Shown: positions 1 through 10,800 of the stretch, piece after piece | Layout: every line of letters begins with the position of its first letter | How positions within the stretch are numbered: position 1 is the stretch's first letter | Source: Rhynchonema sp. JSB1_4 | Taxonomy: Eukaryota; Nematoda; Chromadorea; Monhysterida; Xyalidae | Direction of reading: 5' to 3' | Assembly: GCA_030248065.1 (NCBI GenBank) | Contig: JASAMV010008164.1 | Coordinates: 82,290-146,289, forward strand | DNA: 64,000 nucleotides | The notes under the pieces: generated by a model | Database searches by the model: none | Told to the model about the DNA's origin: nothing | The model's input: only the letters and a program-made list of their open reading frames with translations | Program-made: the position numbers and the translations under genes

Positions 1-1703
1 TTTGTCACATAGTCAACAAGCGTACAAAACGCACCCCCGTGTTTTGTACAGTTGTTTACAGTCAACAAGTGTCTAGTTACCTTCTTGCTTCGATGACCGT
101 GTGTAAGAAGAATGCTTCGTTGCTGTTTTTGGTTGGTTTAAAATTTCTCTGGTACGTTTTGTCATTTGTTCATTCATGATTATCATTATGTTACGTACAC
201 TCGTTTATTTTTCAGGTGTTTTCCGGATCTCGTTGTAGGTCTTTGCGTGAGCTTGCAAATAAAATTTGAAAAATTTGAATGCATGTGCTACAATTGGTTA
301 CAACACAATTGTTGCCTTTGTGATTTGTTTCAGTTTTTATTTTCTGCACATGTGTACAGCAATCGGGTGCCTTTTTTGAGTGGGACCTAGGGCCTGAGCT
401 TTTTGGGTGGGTTTTTGGGGGTACTGGTTTTCTGGGTTTTTCTGGTCCCAATTTTTTGGTGGGATGGCCCTGCGCCTTTTATGCGTTTTGTCGATGCGGT
501 CGACGACCTGTTGCACCCAAAAGCTTGTCAACGGCCAAGCGCCCGTGTTTCACGCAGGGTTGGGTAGAAAAAGGTTTTTTTTTCAAAAATGCCCAGATGC
601 CCAAAACATGCTCCAAAAAAGTGTGAAAAAATTCGTTTTTTTTGGAAGAAAGAAATGGCTAAGCAGAAGGATTCTGTGTATCATTAGGCAAAACAAACGT
701 GTTTCAACCATTTTCTAGTTGCAGTTCTTCTTTGCAGAGTTACACGCAAACACTCCGATTTGGACCACATCCTCTGACCGAATTTCGCAGGGCGTCGACC
801 ACAAAATCAAACCCCGTATATCAGTGCGTATCTCGACAAAGTAAAAATTGGTCGAAAATTTTTTGACAAAGGAAATCAAGGAAATCCTGTATTTAAAAAA
901 CGAAAAACGACCCAGAAGTTTTTTTGGAAACGAAGTTTTTTAATAAAAACGCCGTTGTTTTTTTGCCCAACCCTGGTTTCATTTTGGTTATGGGCGCCAG
1001 GTCGCGTGGTCGATTGGGTGCGTGGTCGTGTAGGTGGCCGTAACGAAAAGAAAAGGAAAATTAATAAAATGAAGGGCTATGGCCCCGAAGCTCAGGCAAG
1101 CCTGCTGCGTGGATTCTGGCTGTAGATAATGGAGGTAATGGTCGGAAAATTCTAAAAAAAATGAACACTGTGACGAATGAAATATCGCCAATGTATTCAT
1201 TTGACATCCGACGACACTTTTTCACTTTCGACCAATTAAAATCATTAACTTCGTCAAACTTATCAAAGTTTCCTTGGCTTGTTGTTTCGGTGCCACATTG
1301 CGTTGAGTTGACTGTTGCGACACCTCAAAATCGGTTTTTCCATTCTTTTCAATTCATTTTTGCTGTTGGTTGTTGTCAATGTTGTCCAGTAGTGTTACGA
1401 TACGTTACCGTTACCCCTGCCCTACCCGTTCTGTTTGTCCGTGTTCGTTTGCTCATATGTATTTAGCTCATTTTGTTAATTCTTCCTAGCCTGCCGTTAG
1501 GCTTTTGCGAAAGCATGCATAAAACTTGAACTTGAACTTGAACACTGACAAAGTTGACATTTTTCATTTTAGTGGTCGCAGCCCGAGGTCGTCGACACCC
1601 GGTAGTTGGTCGCGTCCAACAATAACAGCGACCACAATGGTCGGTGGGTCGTTCAGCGTCGGGTACAAAAACTTTTTTTCATCACTTGTTATTGACATGC
1701 TGC

Positions 1704-1741
<38 letters not shown>

Positions 1742-2283
1742 CCATGTTGTCTAGTATGTAAGTACCGTGCAACCTGAAGTACAACTACTGCAGTGAGAAC
1801 TTCTGGACTGTCGGTTTTATTTTCAAAAAAGTATTAATCTTACTCCGTTCTATTTTTTCATGGTTGCAAATTGTTGCATCTACTCGATCTACAGTTGTCC
1901 GTGGTGTTTTATATTCATGAATTGTGTGCGGTGGTGCGCGCAGCGAAAAACTCGTTCGAATTCGAAATTAAGTTTAGGGAAACGCGCGGTGATTGAAAGA
2001 AAAAGTAATGAAAAAGGAAACTTAAGTCTGCATAAAACGGGAAAGTTTGCAATAAATTCAGTTTCATGACTTGACCATTGCAATTAGACTGGTGAAACAT
2101 GCGGTAAAGTCATTCATATGGATTCGACATGTGCTCGAAATACACGTAAGCGTCAAAACTAATGTCTGAACAGACGGATTGCCGAAAATGCTTCCTACAA
2201 TGAATACACTCCGTATGATGCATAACTAGGTGAAAACTTGTAAAAAGTTTCGCAAACACGGCTGTGTATGTACTTTTACATTG
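1..2283. other. gene-free stretch
   Basis: I see no exon chain on either strand. The sequence is AT-rich with runs of T and A and a (TG)n microsatellite. Short open frames here show no conserved motif, no consistent splice phases and no codon pattern like the real genes further on. Confidence 0.6.
1704..1731. repeat. (TG)n microsatellite
   Basis: An uninterrupted GT dinucleotide run of about 28 bp, followed by an imperfect GGGTGGGTG tail. It is a simple repeat. Confidence 0.95.
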
Positions 2284-2645
2284 TATAGTCCAGCCACCAG
2301 CTCATGAGACGACTTTTTTTAAAGCTTGCTTGGCCGCATTCAAAAATGCTCCAGATACACGTGTTTTCGCAAACAAAAGAAAGAGATTGGCTGAGGGAGA
2401 TGATGACAAGTTCCAGCTGGCTGACCTCAATCTGTTGCGTGCTTACGCGAACAGCAGCGTTGTTCAGCACACAAATGTTTTGGGAGTCAAAAGGGAATTT
2501 ACGCACCGAGTGGAGAGCGTGTTTTTTAAAAATACGTGCGTTTCTCTTTCTTTCATTTCCGAAATACGTGGAACCGGAACATTGTTGGATCCGCACAAGC
2601 CAATTTAAAAAAAAAGTCGTCTCATGAGTTCGTGGCTGGACTATA
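2284..2645. mobile_element. MITE family A, copy 1
   Basis: About 362 bp bounded by inverted ends. The left end begins TATAGTCCAGCCAC and continues into CTCATGAGACGACTT; the right end is the reverse complement, finishing GTGGCTGGACTATA. A second full-length copy is at 58671-59034 with the same ends and colinear interior. TA at both edges fits a Tc1/mariner-type target. Open frames inside do not keep the same reading frame between the two copies, so it is non-autonomous. Confidence 0.9.
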
Positions 2646-2928
2646 CTCTACATTCTTATGATATTGAGATTCTCAGAATGCTCTTGAAAAATCCTCGTCG
2701 GAAGTGCATTAAAAAATACATGTCACGCAAAGTTTCACACATGTGTGGCGTGCGATCATAGTAAGACGTGTTTAATGCGGTGCGATGTTTTTAACTAAAA
2801 AAGGACAGACAATGTATGCACACACACTGTAAGCTCTCTTTCATCGACAAAATGCGTTATTTTGGAACATAACTATACTTTAATTTCAACCTCACAGCTA
2901 ACGTGCGGTAGTACACGGATAGCAAGCC

Positions 2929-5667
2929 ATGTTGCATCCTCAAAAGCAGCGACAAAAACAGTACAGTCCATTGACCAGTGTGTGGTTGCTTGTGCTACAT
3001 GTAATGACCAGTGTAGTGCATGTGCACGCACAACGTCAACGCGTTTGGCAGTGTCCACAGGGACAGTTTGCCTGGCCCGACATGCTTGAGAATCAGGACG
3101 GTTGGTTGCGCATGCAATGTCACAACGTCATGCACAATTGCGAGCCGTTCCAGAAGATAAAAACGAAAACGGTTGGTGATGTTTCGCATGCTTGTCTTAA
3201 AATGTGTAATCAGAATAGCCAGTGATGTTTCAGACATGTGACCCAGTATGGCGTACATTTTGTCCACCATTGCACTTTGTGAACGCCGTTATGCGAGAAG
3301 CATCCAGCAACGCAAGACTAAACGCTGTGTAAGCTTTGCCAACCCTGCTGATTAAACGAAACTTGGATGTGAGAACGATAAGGAAGACCCATATGTATAC
3401 TTTTCAAAAAAAATGTTCGAAACCCATTCATTAGAAAAAAAGCCAATTGCAAAACACTAGCCATTTCTGGTCCAAGGGTTTCCGTAATATCCCAGACGTT
3501 AACCTGATCGACTATGATGTTTCACAGGCATCGTGCTATCGAACACGCTTAAAACCAAATCCACTTTGGTGTCAGGTATCGGGTCAAATGTTGCACGCAC
3601 GCAGTGATGCAAACCGAGATGCACATCGGCGTGATCAGGGAGAGTCTGGCGGCTGGTTTTGTGTTCGATGCGGTGCCCATCAATACAAATGGCGTTTCGG
3701 CACTCTACATCGCAAATATATTCCCAACCAGGTGCGTTTATAATTCAAATGTTGAATTTTTCTAACCTTTTAGGTTTTACATTTTCAACAAATCAACGGT
3801 TAAAAGCAGCAACGTTTCAGTCAAACCGATACGTTCACGATTCGCATCGGCAAACTGATCTGCCAAGAACGCAGCAGCACGACTACGACCACGACGACGA
3901 CCTCAAGAACAACAAGGTAACAAGTGATTTACTTTCAATGAACAAACACAAGTCATTTAGAATTCTTGCCCTCTTCCGAAACCCGAAAGTCATGCGCTTG
4001 ACCGAACACAGCGATCACACCATCACCACGCGGCGAGGGTACGTCCCTCGGACATCCCAGAACTAAACAGTGCGGCCAGTCGTTTTCACTCACAAAAGAA
4101 TAACCGTTTCACAGATTTCACTGTATTGGTCGCACAATGACTTTATAAGAATTGGTCAAATTTTTTTCCTGAATCGCAAAGCAGGCTAGTGACGGGACAA
4201 TGACGTTGCGTTGCGCGATCACACACAAAACACGTAGTAAAGAGAATGTTTCAGACCTGTGGCAACGTGGTTGATCTGCTAGATTATTTTCAGCTGAAAA
4301 TGTTTTGTGAGAATCTCAAATAGCGCAGTAGTTAAGAGTGACTGAATATGAAAATCAGGATTGATTTTGATGAATTCTTAGATGGTCATTGTGCGACCAA
4401 TATGTAGATGGTTGCGCACATTTCAGCTCGACGCCGACCAGTACAATCAGTTTGATCAGTTCAACGCAGCCACAACAGCAAAACAGTGCCGGTGGCGGTG
4501 GCCGCGATCGCATCCCAGACACACGACATGTGGCACGCACAGCCAGTATCATCAACACACCCGTTGCCGCGCCAGCACTCTGTTTCCCGGCGAACTCAAC
4601 CGTGGTCGGCATCGGGGGACAGCGCATACGCATGGATCGACTACAAATTGGGCAGCAGGTTCGCATCAGTGCATGTGTTTTTTCGTCTGATCTTTATTTC
4701 ATGAAACATCATTCAAGTGCCATTTCTGCGCATGTTATTGAATCCCGGTACGAACACAGAAAATCTGACCAATTTCTCGGCTCGATGTGGTCCCTGGGCT
4801 AATTCCATTGCCGCGACTCAAGTGGTCGAATTGTACATACATCAGTGAAAAGTTTAATTCGTCGATGGGTTTAGAGGGAAGGCCTCAAGTGAACGAAAGA
4901 ATGATTACGTGGGCAGATGTAAGTGCAACATGCAGGTGTAGCGTTCTGACAATCATCGCGCCAGCGTTTTGCACGAAATTCGACTACTTGCGTCGACCAC
5001 GTTAGGATGAGTCCGCCGATAAAAAGTCCGTCCGTCCGTTATGCATATTGGTCGATCAGGACCGTGACCACAAAACGAATGTCTTTTTTTACCACAGATT
5101 CTGACACGCAGTGCGCATACAAGCAGCTACACGTTCGAGCCGGTTGTGTTGTTCCTTCATCGTAAGGCCAATGCTACAAGCCAGCATTATTTGAGGATAA
5201 CCACTCAATCAGGACACTCCATCACGCTCAGTGCGCGACACTTGTTGCCTGTGTTCTCAAGGAGACTAAAACATTCGACTTCGCTATTGTCGCACACTTC
5301 CATCATCCAGCACATGAATTTCGCAGAGACCATTGAAATTGGTGATCGAATTGCGATTTTCGACGGAACGACATTCAAAATCGATAAGGTAGCGCTGATA
5401 TCTGCGCAGAATTTGGATGGGCTTTACGCTCCGGTGACATCTGGAGGTCTACTTGTTGTTGACAACGTGTTGGCCAGTGCACACAGCACGGTCAGGGCAC
5501 ACCAGCTGCAGCACATGCTGTTCATGGCAGTTCACAGACTCACACAATGGCTGAAAGGCTCAACTGGGTTAGGCAGCTTTTTGCCGGCACTCGGCAACTT
5601 CTTAACCGATCACGACAGGTTTGTGTTCACGGATGCCTTGTTACAGCTTAGTCAAATGGTGTTTTGA
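2929..5667 (+). CDS. secreted Hedgehog-related protein with C-terminal Hint domain
   Basis: Six exons in phase: 2929-3171, 3234-3328, 3576-3731, 3821-3916, 4427-4658, 5098-5667; 463 residues. The ATG at 2929 gives a basic N-terminus and a hydrophobic signal peptide ending near HVHA. Exons 1-3 encode a short secreted domain with several Cys (CPQGQF, QCHN, TCDP, FCPP, KCC). Exons 4-5 encode a Thr/Ser/Gln-rich linker. The Hint domain starts at CFPANSTV (the autoprocessing Cys), continues with the FLHR and RITTQSGHSITLS...H blocks, and ends with the YAPVTSGGLLVVDNVLAS block typical of Hedgehog Hint domains. The Thr of the usual T-x-x-H motif is Ser here (SARH); the His is kept. Hint domains cleave themselves at the Cys, and in true Hedgehogs attach cholesterol to the N-part. 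The N-domain is too short and divergent for a true Hedgehog signal; a nematode hedgehog-related family member is most likely. Confidence 0.88.
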
Positions 5668-6586
5668 TGCATTTGCTCTTGTGATTGGGCAGTGCGCACA
5701 GTGGCTGGTTCATGGTGCTCCTTGAAAATGATGTTTTTGAAGTTGCTTTTTCTGTATTTGACTTTGACCTTCAAACGCAAGTTTTTGCTCGAAGTTTGTA
5801 ATAAAAACGCAAACATCTTGCAACATGCGGCATCTATACTTGACATAAATTTGAGGTTTTCGTTGTTTAACGTTCGACCATAAATTATAGTGCCTCTATA
5901 TTTAAAAACACAAACCCCGAATAATAAATGTGATCTGCATTAGATACATACATAAATCGATAACCAAACATACACAAGTAATCTGTTTGAGACTGACCCG
6001 ATTATGCCGACGTATACCCAAAATCTTGTGGTTGATCATGGAAGTATAAGTTGGCTGTGCAATCCACAAATCTGTCGATAAATCAAGTACGAAACACAAA
6101 ACGTAAAAGTATCTCTATTTAACACCGGTTGCGCTTAATTTGAAAGAAAGTTGGTGTTAAGAGTAAAAGTGCATCAACTTGAACGTCACAACGTGTCGGG
6201 TTGCATGAGCAATTTGACCAATTTTACAGATCCCATACATCAAACTTTAGGACATTGCTGTGTGTGCCAATAATTTAAAAGATTTCATCGATTGATTTTG
6301 TGGATCATTGTGTCTCATTGCGTCCCTTGCGCATGCGATCAACACTGTTTGTTGTTAAACAATTTTTTTCGTAGCGAGTAAAATATTTTTGGTCGTTTAG
6401 CGCATACAATCGCATGCAAAGGTGCGTGAAAACTTTGAATTTGAAGGCAATTCAAAGGTTTACGCGCTTTTCGCAAACAATTTTAATGTACAACTTGCTG
6501 CACTTATAAATTTCAAATGTGTTTCCAGTTTTTCATTGCTTTGATAAGCAACTTCTATTGGTGTGTAACCTAATGTATACTGTATA
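5668..6586. other. spacer after the Hint gene
   Basis: No gene recognised. The first 140 bp are the probable 3' UTR of the Hint gene. The remainder is AT-rich without motif-bearing open frames. Confidence 0.55.
5800..5805 (+). terminator. candidate polyadenylation signal
   Basis: AATAAA lies 133 bp after the TGA stop of the Hint-domain gene, a normal distance for a nematode 3' UTR. Confidence 0.45.
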
Positions 6587-7194
6587 GGGTGGTCAGAAAG
6601 TTCCACCTTTTAAATAACTTCCTCGTGTTAGTGCATGTTTAGTTTGCGGGGTAAACAGTTTACAAGCTTTGTTATAGTGCGCTGCAGGTTGCCAACGGTC
6701 AAACCGTGAGCCTGATGTTTCAATCGTTAAATAAAGGAACGAAGATGGGCAAGCATGCTACATAAAGGCAAACTACGCCAACACGAGCCCGATTTCGGAG
6801 GTGGTGCACTGGCAAAACCAAAAGAAAGAGAAATCCTTATGCACCACGTTGTATTCCACAACGTGTAACATTTCCCACATCAGCAGCCACGTATGAATCT
6901 TTCACTAATCTGGCACCTCCGAAAAGGGGCTCGTATTGGCGTTGTGTTACATACCTATATCTGCATATGCGCGCGCAGAACAGAAACATTAGCATGCCTA
7001 CAAGGCTTGTTCCTTTATTTGACGATTGAAACATCAGCAGCACGGTTGATTTGAGCGTTGACATATGTAACCCACAGTGCACTAAAAACAAAGCTTGTGA
7101 ACAGTTCACCTCGAAAATTAAACACAGCACACTAATAATGGGATGCGCAAGTTACATTAGTATGAAGGGGAAGTATGTACTTTCTGACCGCCAC
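6587..7194. mobile_element. foldback element, about 0.6 kb
   Basis: Left arm from GGGTGGTCAGAAAG and right arm ending CTTTCTGACCGCCAC are imperfect reverse complements over about 180 bp. Both carry ACAGTTTACAAGCTTTGT-like and TGATGTTTCAATCGT blocks. The loop holds a separate short MITE (6765-6955). Confidence 0.8.
6765..6955. mobile_element. MITE family C, copy 1, nested in the foldback element
   Basis: The left end reads AAGGCAAACTACGCCAACAC then GAGCCCGATT, with a degenerate inverted copy on the right (GGGGCTCGTATTGGCG). The interior (AGAAAGAGAAATC, CAACGTGTAACATTTCCCA, ATCAGCAGCCACGT) matches copy 2 at 13767-13954. Target is TA. Confidence 0.75.
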
Positions 7195-7891
7195 AGATGA
7201 TTACCACAGGATGTGACAAATCACAACAATTTGTCACCATGCTGCTGGAAAAATATCATTTCCTTCTGTGACCCGTTTCTGTTCACGATTTCGCCCTTGT
7301 TGATCGGAAGTTTTAGCCGTCTTTTTTCGATTCAAGCTATGCACTTTGGTTGTTTTTTTGACGCGTCATGCAGTACATGTGAAAGACACATGCAGGTTTA
7401 ATGTCGACTTGTCCATCTGCAATATATCAAAACTGCAACTGAAGTTATACTTTGAACGAAGCAAATAAATTTTATTTGAAATGAACAAGTTCTTTTTTCA
7501 GGGGGCGTCAAAAAATCATCACACATCGACGAAACACTCAACACAACGCAATGATGCTGCCAAGCATTCAGGCATAACGGCAGAGAGTTATACACGCACG
7601 ACGTTATCAACTTGTACTTCAGAACATCATGAATATTTTAACATCGCGTGAAACCCGACACAAAACTTTTTCCTAAACATTGTTCGAAAAAGAAAGAGAA
7701 ACGCAATGTTACGGTCTGGGTCACTGTAATCTGCTGTGTTTTGTATTGTACTGTACATCTGTTCGCGGCATCGGTGTCAAAAAAACGACACGATCTTACA
7801 AACTTCAAAGTTTGAAAATATATAAATTCGTCGAGAATCACCGACAGGCACGATCGGAATCTGACAGCTTACAAGGTGTGGAGCATAAAAA
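7195..7891. other. spacer upstream of the beta-lactamase-like gene
   Basis: No gene seen. It is the probable promoter region of the next gene; I see no convincing core promoter element. Confidence 0.5.
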
Positions 7892-10800
7892 ATGGACATT
7901 CCGCTCGAAACGTTTGGGCTGATGTTTTTCGCATTCCTCATTCCGACGCCAGCACAACGGCTGGAGCAACCTCGTGGACCGTCGACGTTACTGAGACAAT
8001 GGTGGAGCGAAAGGAGACAATCGCCAAACGCACCACCCGAAGGTATACGCATAACACTGTTGCCCGCTCCAACAACCTTTTCGCCTTAGATAGAACATTA
8101 CACATTACATAGAACATTAGAGTTTTTAAGTTTCGGTTAGGCCTACTAAGGCTGGTAGGCTGTGATGTTCATCTGAGCCTAAACCGAGATTAGGCTTCAG
8201 GCACTAAGCCATGCACAGTGAGTGCACCGTTTGTCTTTGTGCTTATGCGATCGTGTGGTTATTCCTAATTACCCACGTTTCAACATTGCCTTTTTTGAAT
8301 TACCGCCATTTTATAGGATTAATTTCATGGTATTACAAGGGATCTCAAAGCCACCAATTTATTTGATTCTTCGTTTGACACGCAATCGTACCAAACTGTT
8401 TTTGTGCAGTAAAATCTTGTTGAAACCGCGTCCACGTTACGCTCACTTTTCGTACAGAAATTGCTGGTTTGCTTCGATTCGGCATTGTTTTAACTTTTTT
8501 ATAATGCAATCAGACGAGAAGACAAAATAAACAGAAATTGTAGCCACATAAAAGCACCAAACCAGGCGGTGTACACACTGTGGGCTCCTGCAGGCTCCGC
8601 TGGCGAGCCTGCGCACGCTTGGAATCGCCAAGAATTGCACCCGGTACTGTATACGTACAGTATTTTCTCCTTCAACGTTGTACTTTAATATTTTTTCAGC
8701 TGAAAAAATATTTTTGTAATCGCTATGCTTCGCATAGGAGCATTGATTTTCTCATCTCGAAAGATTAAAAAATATTACAAAATGGCGGGTGCGCGCTTGG
8801 TACTTAAGGCGGACGTGGTTGAACGCTTTTTTCAGCTGAAAAAAGATGAAAAAATATTACAAAACCGAGAACGACTTTTCAATTTTTCGCATTTTATGCA
8901 CGTTTTTTTAAACTTAAATTGATGTTTCAATTGCAACGTGACTGGTGTAAAGTAAGTCATGAAACAGGAATGGGTGTCCCAAAAAAATTCGGACGCATGA
9001 ATGTGTAAGCTCTGGGAAATAAAACGACCTAAACTTGATCAAAAACAACGTAGTGGTCCGACGTTGTTCTAAATTCGATCTGACCGGTCACGTTTTACTG
9101 CTTTGTGACTTTCAGTGGTTTAAAAACTTGATTGGCCACTTGATTTTTTGAGTGTTATTTATGATGATAACGTTATGCTCGTTGAAATATTATGAATGTT
9201 ATGATCCACGTAATCACGGCGAATTGGATCACGATTCAGGACAGAGAGATTTCTACCCTAGGTTCTTGTGCATGATATGCGACCCATTTGTATTTTTGAT
9301 CAAGTTTAGGTCGTTTTATTTCCCAGAACTTACACATTCACGCGTCCGAATTTTTAGGGACACCCACTCTTGTTTCATGACTTACTTTAGATCAGTCTTG
9401 TTGCAATTGAAACATCAATTTAAGTTTAAAAAACATGCATAAAATGCGAAAAATTGAAAAGTCATTCCCGGTTTTGTAATATTTTTTCATCTTTTTTCAG
9501 CTGAAAAAAGCGTTCAACCACGTCCGCCTTAAGTACCAAGCGCGCACCCTCCATTTTGTAATATTTTTTAATCTTTCGAGATGAGAAAATCAATGCTCCT
9601 ATGCGAAGCATAGCGATTACAAAAATATTTTTTCAGCTGAAAAAATATTAAAGTACAACGTTGAAGGAGAAAATACTGTATATAGCCAGGTGTCTTTCAG
9701 CCCTGTCAGTGTTCGGTGCACCGTTCTCAGTCGACAACAAGAAACCGAGTTCATTTCAAAACGAGACCAACAGACCGATGCCATTGGCTGAACAGGTTAT
9801 GTTTGAAAAATCATTGAGTCCGAAAAAACGGATGTTATGTCAATTGGTCCACGTTCTGGCTTGAGTGAGCAAGACTGCAGCTGCCTTCCTATGTAATAGC
9901 TCGTTCACACTGTTTGTCAATTAATGCAACGAAATTGCACTGGGTGGTGTCTTGTGGACGTGCTTTGCACAAAAGATGATAGACCAATAACGATACGATT
10001 TAGCCTTGTGGACACTCATTGCGTTAGATCTGCGGATGCAGTTTGCAGCCCAGTTGCAGTTTCAACGAATTTATGCAACAGACATGAAACATCAGCTACT
10101 ATTTGCATATCTATATGTATGGCAGGAGTTGGTTGCTTCAGAATGTCAGGAACAATACATGGCGTTCGGCATTAGTTGACTATCTGAGTCGACCACATAT
10201 CGATTAGCCATGCGCTGTGGATGCAGTCTTGCTACAGGCTACTTGTTGGACTTCTCAATGGCTGATGTTTCACCGTAACTTTAAAATGCCCTACACCAAG
10301 TGTTATCCTTCGGTTTAATAACCCATATCAAAGGTTTCTATTTTTGCACGTGGTCTCTGAACCCCTTCTGAGCCACCTTGAAGATCACTCACTGTAAGAC
10401 GGTATATTTCGCATTTCTTACGGTATTTCGAAACTGTGTCAAGAGCTGAACCGAATAAGCGTTGCAGATATCGGCGGCAGCGGTGACGAGATACGCAAAC
10501 GCTATCGGCACACTGCCCCCCACAACCACGCCCAGCTCGGAACAAGTGTTCAGACAATATTTAGGTCGGTCATTGCTTTTTCTCACTTGTTATTTATGTT
10601 GGGTCACATATGTGTTTCATGTTACCACTGATGATGACACGGTGCCCCATGTGACCAACTGAAACGTAAATCTACCCAGATTTGTCACAATCAACATTAT
10701 TGCAGAGTTTATATCAACATCAACATTATCGCGATTGCAGAGTTGCAACAAGAGCTGCGAGCGAAAGAATTACGCAAACGGCAGATCCAGGCATCGAAAA

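Noticed and set aside
2264..2627. Overlapping open frames of about 100 codons at 2.3-2.6 kb
   Set aside because: They lie inside MITE family A; frames are not conserved in the second copy.
3223..3233. TGATGTTTCAG as a special 3' splice-site consensus
   Set aside because: It does precede an exon at 3234, and a one-mismatch form precedes one at 39688. Most copies, however, are in coding exons, spacers or mid-intron, and most acceptors here end TTTCAG or TGCAG without it.
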